DNA from: UBA2272 sp034368805
GTDB lineage: Bacteria > Actinomycetota > Coriobacteriia > Anaerosomatales > Anaerosomataceae
Direction of reading: 5' to 3'
Assembly (NCBI GenBank): GCA_034368805.1
Contig: JAXMLJ010000119.1
Location: 1-17,503, forward strand
DNA length: 17,503 nucleotides
Shown: positions 6,827 through 14,899 of the stretch, one piece after another
Numbering within the stretch: position 1 is the stretch's first letter
Layout of the letters: each line of letters begins with the position of its first letter
The notes under the pieces: generated by a model
Database searches by the model: none
Told to the model about the DNA's origin: nothing
The model's input: the letters and a program-made list of their open reading frames with translations, nothing else
Translations under genes and position numbers: made by a program

Positions 6827-7827
6827 GCCTTCGCGAGGTCGGGTGACGGCGCCGGCCCGAACACCCTGTCCGTCTTCTTGACGTACCAGGCCGCCGACTG
6901 CACCTGCACGACATAGGCTGCCGAGAGAACCAGCGCCGCCTCGGCACCGAAGCTCGCCATCGCGATGCCAAGCGCGATCGAGAGGTTCCGCATAGCTGTC
7001 CCATACACCACGGCTATCGCGTCGCCACGGGTCAGGAACCGTCGTCCGATGACCGTAGCGATGAGGTAGTTGAGCGCGTAGAAGACGGCCAGCGGCACCA
7101 TGATGCGCAGCACGAGGGCGGGTGATGACGCGATCATGCGTGCCTTCAGCGCGATGGCCAGGAACACGATAGCCAGCACGCCTATCGTGGACAGGCCCGG
7201 GAAGATCGGCGCGATGCGCGCACGATATCGCTCCGCGCCGTAGCGACGGACCAGCGCACTCCGCGTCAGGACGCCTGCGGCGAGCGGGATCCCCACCACG
7301 AAGAACACCGTGCGGGCCACCTCGACTACGTCGACCGGCACGACAGCACCAGCCATCAGCAGGAGATACCCGGGCGCCAGAAGTGACGCGGCGATCAGAC
7401 CGATCACGGTCATCTTCACGGCTGCCGCGACGTTGCCCTTGGCAAAGCCCGTCCAGCTGATCGTCATACCGCTGGTCGGGAAGAGTCCGGCGAGCACCAT
7501 ACCCACGAACAGACCAGGCTCCTGACGAAAGAACAGCACTGCAAGCAGCCACGCGATGGCAGGCAGCACTATGAAGTCGAGTCCCATAGCGAGGCCGACT
7601 GCCCGACTGTCACGCATGTCGAACGCCTCGCGGATCCGGAAGTTCACCAGCATCGGGTAGACCATGAGCATCGTCATCGGCAGCACGAGCACCTTGAGAG
7701 CGCTCACGTCCACGAGGATGCCCGCAAGGAGGCCCGCGAGCATGGCGAGGGGGATCCACACCACCAGCCGCTTGGGCAGGCCGCCTAACATGCGGACGAT
7801 TGGATGTGTTTCGGGGGAGTCTACCAC
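6820..7827 (-). CDS. Bile acid:sodium symporter / ACR3 superfamily transporter
   Basis: A 335-residue inner-membrane protein with about nine or ten hydrophobic helices and short polar tails. Features typical of the BASS/ACR3 fold are LPMTMLMVYPMLVNFRIREAF, the mid-protein LFPTSGMTISWTGFAKGN, and VVYGTAMRNLSIALGIA, which sits at the crossover helix region. ACR3 arsenite exporters carry an essential Cys in the segment equivalent to PTSGMTISW, and here that position has no Cys. Arsenite export is therefore doubtful and the substrate is open. The GTG at 7827 is used with AAGGGTG a few bases upstream; the next ATG has no ribosome site. Upstream lies an 18-bp palindrome that may control it. No arsR or arsenate reductase gene is nearby. 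Confidence 0.8.
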   Translation of the reverse strand: MVDSPETHPIVRMLGGLPKRLVVWIPLAMLAGLLAGILVDVSALKVLVLPMTMLMVYPMLVNFRIREAFDMRDSRAVGLAMGLDFIVLPAIAWLLAVLFFRQEPGLFVGMVLAGLFPTSGMTISWTGFAKGNVAAAVKMTVIGLIAASLLAPGYLLLMAGAVVPVDVVEVARTVFFVVGIPLAAGVLTRSALVRRYGAERYRARIAPIFPGLSTIGVLAIVFLAIALKARMIASSPALVLRIMVPLAVFYALNYLIATVIGRRFLTRGDAIAVVYGTAMRNLSIALGIAMASFGAEAALVLSAAYVVQVQSAAWYVKKTDRVFGPAPSPDLAKAA

Positions 7828-7861
7828 CGGTCACCCTTCATGGGCAGCGCGCGCCACGTGC

Positions 7862-7888
7862 TTGACAGTATACCCCATGGGGTATAAC
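7862..7888 (+). promoter_or_regulatory. Candidate promoter for the chemoreceptor gene
   Basis: A perfect -35 TTGACA (7862-7867) is followed after 15 bases by TATAAC (7883-7888). The spacer is shorter than the usual 17, so activity may be weak or depend on a regulator bound to the palindrome that fills the spacer. On the opposite strand TTGCAG (7909-7904), 17 bases and TATACC (7886-7881) form an alternative promoter for the transporter gene. Confidence 0.45.
7869..7886. promoter_or_regulatory. 18-bp perfect palindrome, likely operator
   Basis: TATACCCCATGGGGTATA is a perfect 18-base inverted repeat with an AT-flanked CCCC/GGGG core. It sits in the divergent region between the transporter (start 7827) and chemoreceptor (start 8046), covering the space between possible -35 and -10 elements on both strands. 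ATACCCC...GGGGTAT sites resemble operators of the CsoR/CstR/FrmR (DUF156) repressor family as I remember them. No such regulator is encoded in this window, so the assignment is inference. Confidence 0.6.
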
Positions 7889-8045
7889 ACGCCGGACTTG
7901 TCACTGCAAGCAACAAAGTGGTACCGTGCCTCAAGGCCAGCCGCTCGGGGGGCTGGACGGTCGATTATGGGCGACAGCCGTGATCTGCTGCGAGTGTATC
8001 GGCCGATTGACTACGGCGATCAGCGCGCTGCCGAGGGATGTGCAC

Positions 8046-10022
8046 ATGGGTTCTGGGCTGTCTCTGCGAATGAGGCTCATCTTGAGCCTCGTGGCCATCG
8101 TCACGGGCGTGCTCGTACTCGCCGCCTGGTTCGGCATCACACAACTCGACGCTGTGGTCTGGGAGCAGGCACAGCGCGTGGTGGACACGAACATGGCAGT
8201 TGCGGCCGGCACGCTCACCGATGCGACGGCGTCAGTGGTGCAGTCGGTGAGCGAGACGGCGGTCGACGCTGACCTCCCGGACGGAACCGGAGACACCCGC
8301 GTCGCTCTCATCGGCGAGCTCTCCCGCCGCGCCGACCTCACGGGCATCACGTACTTCGCCGTCGTAGCGCCGGACGGCAGCGTGCGCCTCACGAGTCTCG
8401 GCGGAGCTGCCTACACAACATCGTGGGACCTGATCCGATCCGCCGCGAGTTCGGCCGACCCCATGGTCGGCCTCGCGGTGGTGCCCGAAGACGAACTTGC
8501 TGCCGTCGGACTGTCCCAGAGGCTGCGGCTCACGCAGAAAGAGACGCCGAACGGGACGGTCGTCCCGGGCGAGGCCGACGGCGCTCTCGCGATCGTGGCT
8601 ACCGCGCCGTTTCACGACGGCACGCTCGTGGCGGTCAGGATCCTCAAGCTGCGCTTCGAGATCGTCGACTCTATCGTGGACAAGGTCGGTGGCACCGCGA
8701 CCATCTTCCAGGCCGGAACGCGCATCTCGACCACCGTGCTGACGGAGGAGGGCGAGCGCGCGATCGGGACGGTCATCTCGGATACGGTCCGCGCGGCGAC
8801 GCTCGAAGGCGGAGAGACCTACCGCGGCGAGGCGTTCGTGGTGACCACCCGGTATCTGACGGCATACGAGCCGCTACGTGATCCCGATGGAGCCATCGTC
8901 GGCATGCTCTACGTTGGCGTCGATGAGTCACCGTTCTCCGCCGCCACGCGCGGGTTCGCGCTCACGTTCGGCGGCGTGATCCTTGCGGCCTTTCTCCTCG
9001 CCCTCCTCGGCGCGGTGAACGTGAGCAAGGCTCTCGCGCGCCCCCTGGCCGGGCTCGACGAGGCAGCCCAGACGGTTGCTTCCGGCGACCTTACCGCCCA
9101 GGTACCAACGACCGGCTACCGGGAGATCCGGGATCTCGGAACCGCATTCAACACGATGACCGGCGGACTGCGCAGCGTCATCGCGCAGGTCGAGGAGTCG
9201 GTCATGCATCTCCGGTCAGTCTCGGCCGAGATCTCCGCGGCATCCCGCTCCTCAGCTGAACACGCCACGCATCAGGCGTCATCGGTGGCACAGACCACGG
9301 CGACGCTCGAGGAGCTCACCGCGAGCTTCCAGGCAGTCGCCGACGGCGCGCGACACGTTCTTGATGCTGCCGAGGACGCGCTCGAGTCGGCCCAGGGCGG
9401 TGTCGCCACGGTCGATCGCGCGCACGAGGCGATGGGCGGCCTGGCGAGCGGCGCACACGACATGGCCCAGGCCGCCGACGCGATGACGGCTGTCGCCGAC
9501 GACATCACCGAGATGACAGGGATGATCGCGGGCATCGCCGAGCAGACGAAGATCCTCGCACTGAACGCGGCCATCGAAGCCGCGCGTGCGGGAGATGCCG
9601 GGAAGGGCTTCGCCGTCGTCTCATCCGAGATCCGCGCGCTCGCCGACTCCGTCGGCCGCTCGGCCGGACGCATCTCAGAACTCGTCTCTGGTATCCAGGT
9701 GGCAAGCGCACGTCTACGCGACGCGGCCGGCCATCAGGCCGTTCTGACCGAGGGGACCGTGGAGGCGAGCCGGGAGTCACGGCAGACGTTCGGGTCGATC
9801 GTCCGGCAGATGGAGGAGACCGCCGCCGCCGCACGTGAGATCGCCGAAGCGACAGTGCAGCAGAAGCGCGCCTCAGACCAGCTTGTCGAAGCGATGCACC
9901 CGGTGAATGTGAGTTCCTCGGAGACCGCGGCCGCGGCACGTCAACTCGCCGACTCGGCCGACTCGGTCGAGGTCGAAGCCGAGAGCCTGCTCGGGGTGCT
10001 CACCCGCTTCAAGACGCGCTGA
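8046..10022 (+). CDS. Methyl-accepting chemotaxis protein with Cache sensor
   Basis: A 658-residue chemoreceptor. TM1 is at about 11-30 (LILSLVAIVTGVLVLAAWFG). The extracellular sensor spans about 31-303. Its distal part GTATIFQAGTRISTTVLTEEGERAIGT, TYRGEAFVVTTRYLTAYEPL and GAIVGMLYVGVDE is the Cache_3-Cache_2 fusion pattern. TM2 is at about 304-324, HAMP at about 325-378, then the long signalling coiled coil. Its hairpin tip IAEQTKILALNAAIEAARAGDAGKGFAVVSSEIR (about 497-530) contacts CheA and CheW. There is no C-terminal CheR-tethering pentapeptide; it ends RFKTR. The ATG at 8046 has GAGGGAT upstream and starts just before TM1. The frame is open 40 codons earlier, but that part overlaps the promoter region and looks non-coding. 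No che genes are in the window. The ligand is unknown. Confidence 0.93.
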   Translation: MGSGLSLRMRLILSLVAIVTGVLVLAAWFGITQLDAVVWEQAQRVVDTNMAVAAGTLTDATASVVQSVSETAVDADLPDGTGDTRVALIGELSRRADLTGITYFAVVAPDGSVRLTSLGGAAYTTSWDLIRSAASSADPMVGLAVVPEDELAAVGLSQRLRLTQKETPNGTVVPGEADGALAIVATAPFHDGTLVAVRILKLRFEIVDSIVDKVGGTATIFQAGTRISTTVLTEEGERAIGTVISDTVRAATLEGGETYRGEAFVVTTRYLTAYEPLRDPDGAIVGMLYVGVDESPFSAATRGFALTFGGVILAAFLLALLGAVNVSKALARPLAGLDEAAQTVASGDLTAQVPTTGYREIRDLGTAFNTMTGGLRSVIAQVEESVMHLRSVSAEISAASRSSAEHATHQASSVAQTTATLEELTASFQAVADGARHVLDAAEDALESAQGGVATVDRAHEAMGGLASGAHDMAQAADAMTAVADDITEMTGMIAGIAEQTKILALNAAIEAARAGDAGKGFAVVSSEIRALADSVGRSAGRISELVSGIQVASARLRDAAGHQAVLTEGTVEASRESRQTFGSIVRQMEETAAAAREIAEATVQQKRASDQLVEAMHPVNVSSSETAAAARQLADSADSVEVEAESLLGVLTRFKTR

Positions 10023-10059
10023 CCGGGCGACCCGCCGCTCTCCCGGAGTGGGCTTGGGC

Positions 10060-11448
10060 CTAGACCGCCATCCCGGCCAACGCCGCGCGCGCCGCAACGA
10101 GTCCACTGGCGCTGGACTGCACGAGCCCACGCGTGACACCCGCTCCATCGCCGACGGCGTACAGCCCCGACACCTGCGTCTGCAGATTCGAGTCGAGCTC
10201 GAGTCTCGAGGAGTAGAACTTGACTTCGACGCCGTACAGCAGCGTGTCATCGGCCGCTACACCCGGCGCGAGTGCGTCCATCGCGTCGAGGAAGTCGAGG
10301 ATGTCGACGAGGTGACGATACGGCAGTACGAACGACAGGTCCCCGGGGGTAGCCCCCGGCATCGTCGGTTCCACGACCGACTGCGCGATCCGCTTCGCTG
10401 TCGAGCGTCGCCCCGCGCGAAGATCACCGAGTCGCTGGACTAAGATGCCCTCGCCGAGCAGATTGGCCAGACGTGCGATCGAGGTACCGTAGGTGATCGG
10501 CTCCTGAAACGGGTGCGTGAAGTTCTGGCTCACAAGAACGGCAAAGTTGGTGTTGCCGGTCTTGCGATCCGCGTACGAGTGCCCGTTGACGGTGATGATA
10601 TCTCCGTAGCTCTCCGCCGTGACAGCACCGTAGGGGTTCATGCAGAACGTGCGCACCTGGTCGCCGAAGCGACGCGAGTACTGGATGAGTTTCGACTCGT
10701 AGAGGTGCTCGGTGAGCGGCTCCATCACCGGTGCAGGGACCTCCACACGCACGCCGATGTCGACCGCGTTGCTCACGAGCGAGATGCCGAGGGAGCGCGC
10801 CTGGGCAGCCAGCCAGTCGGCACCGTCACGACCAGGTGCGGCGATCACGACGTCCGACCTGACCTCGGTACCGTCGGCCAGCTCGACGCCGACGACGTGG
10901 CCGGAGTCCACCACGATTCGCGCGGCTCCGGTTCCCGTGCGCACCTCGACTCCGACGGAAACGAGATAGTCGTACATCGCCTGCAAGACCGCCGGCGAAC
11001 GATCGCTCCCGATGTGACGCACGCGCATGGGAATGAGCCGCATGCCGGCAAGCGTCGCTGCGCGCACCAGGCGTTCCTCGGCATCCGGCGAAGGCGCGTG
11101 CACCTCGGTCGTTGCGCCGAATTCGAGCCACAGCCGGTCGCTGTCGTCGATGAGACGCTCGAGCGCTTGCGTTCCAACGAACTCGCCGAGCCAGCCGCCG
11201 ACGTCGGTGGAGAGCGTGAGCTTGCCGTCCGAAAACGCGCCAGCACCGCCCCAACCCGTCATGATCGCGCATGTCGGACAACTGATGCAGTGCGTCTGGC
11301 GCGCCGGACACGATCGCCGATCGATCGGCTCTCCGCGTTCCACGATCAACACGGACAGATCGGATCGGCTGCGGATCAACTCGATCGCGGCGAAGATGCC
11401 CGCCGGACCGGCGCCGATGATGACCGCGTCGTAGCGCTCTCGGCCCAT
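10060..11448 (-). CDS. FAD-dependent oxidoreductase, COG2509 type
   Basis: A 462-residue flavoprotein. The N-terminal dinucleotide fold is AVIIGAGPAGIFAAIEL (about 8-24), followed by the acidic turn VLIVERG. A Cys-rich block comes next, with CPARQTHCISCPTC running into MTGWGGAGAFSDGKLTLS, a hallmark of uncharacterised COG2509 dehydrogenases. The second FAD motif GLYAVGDGAGVTRGLVQSSASGLVAA lies at the C terminus. Four closely spaced cysteines could bind a metal or iron-sulfur cluster. Substrate and partner are unknown and it is probably cytoplasmic. The ATG at 11448 has GAGGAGGG just upstream. It lies 39 bases after dnaB on the same strand with a hairpin between, so it may be a distal operon member. 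It converges on the chemoreceptor gene with 37 bases between. Confidence 0.88.
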   Translation of the reverse strand: MGRERYDAVIIGAGPAGIFAAIELIRSRSDLSVLIVERGEPIDRRSCPARQTHCISCPTCAIMTGWGGAGAFSDGKLTLSTDVGGWLGEFVGTQALERLIDDSDRLWLEFGATTEVHAPSPDAEERLVRAATLAGMRLIPMRVRHIGSDRSPAVLQAMYDYLVSVGVEVRTGTGAARIVVDSGHVVGVELADGTEVRSDVVIAAPGRDGADWLAAQARSLGISLVSNAVDIGVRVEVPAPVMEPLTEHLYESKLIQYSRRFGDQVRTFCMNPYGAVTAESYGDIITVNGHSYADRKTGNTNFAVLVSQNFTHPFQEPITYGTSIARLANLLGEGILVQRLGDLRAGRRSTAKRIAQSVVEPTMPGATPGDLSFVLPYRHLVDILDFLDAMDALAPGVAADDTLLYGVEVKFYSSRLELDSNLQTQVSGLYAVGDGAGVTRGLVQSSASGLVAARAALAGMAV

Positions 11449-11461
11449 GTGCCCTCCTCAA

Positions 11462-11481
11462 CGCCCGCGGACATGCGGGCG
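11462..11481 (-). terminator. GC hairpin between dnaB and the FAD oxidoreductase gene
   Basis: CGCCCGC and GCGGGCG form a perfect seven-pair stem around a six-base loop in the 39-base gap. No T run follows on the minus strand; the next bases lead straight into the GGAGG ribosome site of the oxidoreductase gene. It could lower read-through or mark an mRNA processing point. It is not a convincing intrinsic terminator. Confidence 0.4.
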
Positions 11482-11487
11482 GGTGCC

Positions 11488-12849
11488 CTATGGGACGTTA
11501 CTCGCCAGCGGCACGAACCGCGTGAAACGCTCGAGGTACGCGAGCTTGCAATTGTCGATGGGTCCGTTGCGGTGCTTGGCGACGATGACCTCGGCCTCGC
11601 CCTTGCCGGGCCGCCCGGGCTCCGCCTCGGCCGAGGGATCCGTGTTGCGATCGATGAACATGACCACGTCGGCATCCTGCTCGATCGCGCCCGATTCACG
11701 CAAGTCAGAGAGCTGCGGTCGCTTGTTTGCCCGCTGCTCTACGGCACGCGAGAGCTGTGAGAGGGCAAGCACGGGACAGTCGAGCTCTTTGGCCAGGATC
11801 TTGAGCCCCCGGGAGATCTCGGCGATCTCGACCTGCCGGTTCTCCGATCGGCGACCGTGCGGCTGCATGAGTTGCAGGTAGTCGACGATGATCAGCCCGT
11901 CGGGCTTGTCACGGAACAGGCGCCGCGCCTTGGCCCGGACCTCGAGGATCGAGATCGACGGCGTATCGTCCACCCACAGCGGCACCGAGCCGAGGCGGCC
12001 CATCGCCTGCATGATGAGCGGCCAATCGCTGTCGGCCAGATGCCCCGTGCGCAGGTTCTGTGAGTCGATCCGCGCCTCGGCGCACAGGATGCGCTGAACC
12101 AGCTGTGCCGACGACATCTCGAGCGAGAACACCGCCGTGGGATGACCCGCCTTCGCAGCGTTCACCGCGATGTTGAGGGCGAACGCGGTCTTTCCGACCG
12201 ACGGTCGCGCGGCCAGGATGACGAGGTCCCCTTTATGGAGGCCCGCAAGGATCTTGTCGAGGTCCGGGAAGCCCGTGGGGACTCCCGTGATGTGGGCTTT
12301 GCGGTCGTAGAGCAGCTCGATTTGCTTGAATCCCTCGGTCATCAACTCGTCGAGCGCAAGGAAGTTGGATGAAACCCGCTTGTTGGTGACGTTGAAGATG
12401 AGCTTCTCGGACTCTTCGACTACGGAGTCGATATCATCGGGACTACCGTAGCCGATGGCCTGGATCCGCGTGGCCGCATCGATCAGCTGGCGCAGCATCG
12501 AGGTGCGCTTCACGATTCCGGCGTAATACTCAGCGTTGGCGGCTGTAGGTACGGTGCCGGTGATGTCCAGTAGGTACGGCTTGCCGCCCGCCGCGTCCAA
12601 CTCTCCCGTGGACTCGAGACGAGCCGCGACCGTGATCTGATCGACGGCCTCACCGCGAAGGTGCAGGTGTTTGATGGCGGCGTAGATCTTGCGGTGAGGA
12701 GGCCGGTAGAAGTCCTGCTCCTCGACCATCGTCACGCAGTTCTCGACCGCGTCCACGGACAGGAACATGGAGCCGAGCAGCGACTGCTCGGCTTCCACGT
12801 TATGCGGTGGCACTCGTTCCGCCAGAGCTCGTGCTCCGTCGTCGGCCAT
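11488..12849 (-). CDS. dnaB: Replicative DNA helicase DnaB
   Basis: A 453-residue hexameric helicase that unwinds DNA ahead of the fork. The N-terminal domain opens with RVPPHNVEAEQSLLGSMFL and spans roughly 1-110. A linker follows and then the RecA-like motor: Walker A ARPSVGKT at about 214-221, SLEMS, Walker B LIIVDYLQLM at about 319-328, LSQLSRAVEQRANKRPQLSDLRESGAIEQDAD, and a C-terminal KHRNGP block. Length is typical and there is no intein, which many dnaB genes carry at the Walker motifs. The ATG at 12849 has CAGGAG about 6 bases before it; an upstream in-frame GTG would add 14 residues lacking family similarity. It follows rplI by 63 bases, the standard order. Confidence 0.97.
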   Translation of the reverse strand: MADDGARALAERVPPHNVEAEQSLLGSMFLSVDAVENCVTMVEEQDFYRPPHRKIYAAIKHLHLRGEAVDQITVAARLESTGELDAAGGKPYLLDITGTVPTAANAEYYAGIVKRTSMLRQLIDAATRIQAIGYGSPDDIDSVVEESEKLIFNVTNKRVSSNFLALDELMTEGFKQIELLYDRKAHITGVPTGFPDLDKILAGLHKGDLVILAARPSVGKTAFALNIAVNAAKAGHPTAVFSLEMSSAQLVQRILCAEARIDSQNLRTGHLADSDWPLIMQAMGRLGSVPLWVDDTPSISILEVRAKARRLFRDKPDGLIIVDYLQLMQPHGRRSENRQVEIAEISRGLKILAKELDCPVLALSQLSRAVEQRANKRPQLSDLRESGAIEQDADVVMFIDRNTDPSAEAEPGRPGKGEAEVIVAKHRNGPIDNCKLAYLERFTRFVPLASNVP

Positions 12850-12872
12850 AGTCGCTCCTGTCATGTGCACGC

Positions 12873-12892
12873 GGCGCCGGGTCTCCGGCACC
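12873..12892 (-). promoter_or_regulatory. Hairpin in the rplI-dnaB gap
   Basis: GGTGCCGG and CCGGCGCC (minus-strand reading) form an eight-pair stem with one G-T pair and a four-base loop. It lies in the 63-base gap, about 24 bases before the dnaB start. Without a T run it may tune read-through or protect an upstream mRNA end, giving less DnaB than ribosomal protein. Function is inference. Confidence 0.35.
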
Positions 12893-12912
12893 TGCGCGCC
12901 CGCTTGGCAATC

Positions 12913-13536
12913 CTACGTGTCGGCGTCAGCGTCCTCGGCTTCGACCTCGGCCTCGACATCGAGCACGTCGTCGGCTGCCGTGATCTCGTCAACCACGTCT
13001 TCAGCATCGTCGGCAGCTACCTCGTCAGCAGCGGCTTCCGCTACCGGCTCGATGACCTCGGCCGGAACCGCCGCCGGAGCCAGCACGCCGCCGAGCGGCA
13101 CCACGCTGAGAACCAGCGACGCGGTCACATCCTGATAGATCCGAACGTCGATCTCGTGCTGACCGACCGTCTTGATGTGCCCGTGAAGATCGAGGCGCTT
13201 GCGATCGACCTCGATGCCGAACTGCGCGGAGAGCGCATCTGCAACCATACCTGCGGTGACCGAACCGAACAGCTTGCCTGCTTCTCCGGCCTTGGCCTCG
13301 ATCACGACGGTCTTGCCGGTGATCTGCGAGACAAGACCCTCAGCCTCGGCGCGCTTGGCCGCTTCACGCTTCTCGATGTTGTGCATGCGAGCCTCGAGCT
13401 GCTTGAGGTTCCCGCGCGTGGCCTCGATGGCCATCTTGCGGGGCAGCAGGTAGTTGGCGGCGAAGCCGCGGGCGACCTCGATCACGTCGCCCTCTGTGCC
13501 CCGTCCCTTCACGTCTGTCAAAAGGATGACCTTCAT
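12913..13536 (-). CDS. rplI: 50S ribosomal protein bL9 with acidic C-terminal extension
   Basis: A 207-residue protein. Residues 1-149 are an ordinary bL9: the N-terminal RNA-binding domain MKVILLTDVKGRGTEGDVIEV with GFAANYLLPRKMAIEAT, the long connecting helix, and the C-terminal domain with GKLFGSVT. The family is normally about 150 residues. Here about 57 more follow, rich in Ala, Val, Asp and Glu, with 21 acidic residues and no Lys, Arg or His. The extension is in frame with no stop or frameshift sign. The ATG at 13536 has GAGGAGA about 6 bases upstream. bL9 binds 23S rRNA at the base of the L1 stalk and supports reading-frame fidelity. It lies between the DUF2232 gene and dnaB in the usual order. 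Confidence 0.96.
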   Translation of the reverse strand: MKVILLTDVKGRGTEGDVIEVARGFAANYLLPRKMAIEATRGNLKQLEARMHNIEKREAAKRAEAEGLVSQITGKTVVIEAKAGEAGKLFGSVTAGMVADALSAQFGIEVDRKRLDLHGHIKTVGQHEIDVRIYQDVTASLVLSVVPLGGVLAPAAVPAEVIEPVAEAAADEVAADDAEDVVDEITAADDVLDVEAEVEAEDADADT

Positions 13537-13595
13537 CGTATCTCCTCGTCATTTCGCGCCGCCCCGCCGATCACGACGGCGCGGTGACACTCACT

Positions 13596-14609
13596 TTAGT
13601 CCGTGTCCGAAGGTGTCTCAACAGCATCCGGAGTCGACCCGTCACGCGGCAGCCGCCGCATGTTCAACCATATGTCCGCCAATCCCGTCAGGCTCACGAG
13701 CGGGAGCAGCGCCTCAGTCACGCCGAGTAGAGCGTACCCAAGTGCTCGGGTCGTCCTCGAGAAGCCGGCCCGTTCGTACAGCCCCGCGAAGGCGGCTATG
13801 CCCTGCAGGAAGAACACCCACCGCGCCACGATCAGCACGTTCATGCCTATCACGTCGAGCGCCGGACCGATCGAGGCGGGGATGCGACCCGCAGCAAGCA
13901 ACGCTATCGCGGCTATCGGCAACACCGCCACCCGCGGATCGAGATCGAGCCGGGCCAACGGTGGGATCGGACGCACCTTCGCCCCGCGGCGAACGCCTGC
14001 CCGGCCCACGATGGCGGCCACGAGCACAGCAGCGAACGCGTTCATCGATACGAGCAGACCCGGCCACGACGACGCGAGCGCTTCCTCCATCTCGATGAGC
14101 GCCCCCGTCTGGGCGGCCACCTCGGCGACCACTGCACCGATGAGTGCCGGCACCGTCTGTCCCGCCACTGCGGCGAACGACATCAGGACCGCGGCCTGCA
14201 TGGCACTCAGTGCAAGCGCCGCGATCGCTATCGCCCGAAGCGGCGAGCCCGAACGCATCAGAGCGACCATGCCGGGGCCGACCAACGCGAGCGACGCAAC
14301 GGTCAGCGCCGTGAACACGTACGGCCCCGCTCCGCCGACCACCGACCCGGTGAGCGGCAGGACGATCACGTACACGTTCGCCTGGTGGGCTACCAGGCCG
14401 GTCAGCGCCCCGGCGACAGCCGCCACCGCGAGCGCGAGGACCGTTCGCTTCCCGTAGACGAGCGCCGCCAGACCGCCAGCGGCGATCGGCAAGCCTATGA
14501 CAGGGTGCAGCAGAACCATCGACAGAGAGCCGATTGTCGCGCCAAGCGCGAACCTCGCGGTCTGAGCGACTCCGAGCCGCTCGCCGCTGCTACCTGCGAC
14601 CTTTGCCAT
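13596..14609 (-). CDS. DUF2232 (YybS-like) membrane protein
   Basis: A 337-residue protein with about eight to ten hydrophobic segments, for example GATIGSLSMVLLHPVIGLPIAAGGLAALVYG near the start and MNVLIVARWVFFLQGIAAFAGLYERAGF near the end. It fits the DUF2232 family, which is known to sit between rpsR and rplI in many Gram-positive genomes. Function is unknown. The assignment rests on position, topology and the FLQGIAAFAGL-type C-terminal block. The ATG at 14609 lies inside the last codons of rpsR (20-base overlap) and has AAGGTCG just before it. Overlap suggests translational coupling to S18. In Bacillus a gdpP phosphodiesterase gene separates this family from rplI; it is absent here. Confidence 0.75.
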   Translation of the reverse strand: MAKVAGSSGERLGVAQTARFALGATIGSLSMVLLHPVIGLPIAAGGLAALVYGKRTVLALAVAAVAGALTGLVAHQANVYVIVLPLTGSVVGGAGPYVFTALTVASLALVGPGMVALMRSGSPLRAIAIAALALSAMQAAVLMSFAAVAGQTVPALIGAVVAEVAAQTGALIEMEEALASSWPGLLVSMNAFAAVLVAAIVGRAGVRRGAKVRPIPPLARLDLDPRVAVLPIAAIALLAAGRIPASIGPALDVIGMNVLIVARWVFFLQGIAAFAGLYERAGFSRTTRALGYALLGVTEALLPLVSLTGLADIWLNMRRLPRDGSTPDAVETPSDTD

Positions 14610-14853
14610 CGACCTTGTTGCTCACAACCGGGACCGTGTACGGAACGAGCGCCATCTCACGAGCGCGCTTGACCGCGGTCGAGAGCTGATGCTGATGCTG
14701 CGCGCAGTTGCCCGAGACACGGCGAGGCTTGATCTTGCCGCGGTCGGTCATGTATTTGCGGAGCATATTCACGTCTTTGTAGTCGATGTACTCGGTCTTG
14801 TCCTTGCAGAACGCGCAGTAACGGCGCTTCGGCTTCCTCGAGTAATCACTCAT
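14590..14853 (-). CDS. rpsR: 30S ribosomal protein bS18
   Basis: An 87-residue protein that binds S6 and sits on the 30S platform. It shows KRRYCAFCKDK, YIDYKDVNMLRKYMTDRGKIKPRRVSGNCAQHQ and LSTAVKRAREMALVPY, the S18 signature. The CxxC plus a later Cys in GNC and nearby His make it the zinc-binding (C+) type. The ATG at 14853 has a strong AAGGAGGT ribosome site. It follows ssb by 81 bases and overlaps the start of the DUF2232 gene by 20 bases. Confidence 0.97.
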   Translation of the reverse strand: MSDYSRKPKRRYCAFCKDKTEYIDYKDVNMLRKYMTDRGKIKPRRVSGNCAQHQHQLSTAVKRAREMALVPYTVPVVSNKVDGKGRR

Positions 14854-14899
14854 GCACGTACCTCCTTCCAGTACCCCTATGGGGTCGGTGTGTGTCCGC

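Noticed and set aside
7926..8045. 40-codon upstream extension of the chemoreceptor
   Set aside because: The ATG at 8046 has a ribosome site and begins just before TM1; the extra part has no such signals.
10513..11760. 415-codon plus-strand frame opposite the FAD oxidoreductase and dnaB
   Set aside because: It spans the ends of two real genes on the other strand and has no recognisable domain; it results from high GC third positions.
14873..14885. ACCCC-TAT-GGGGT dyad before rpsR as a second copy of the 7869 operator
   Set aside because: It lacks the flanking AT half-sites, has an odd spacing, and lies inside an operon; chance or a small RNA hairpin is more likely.
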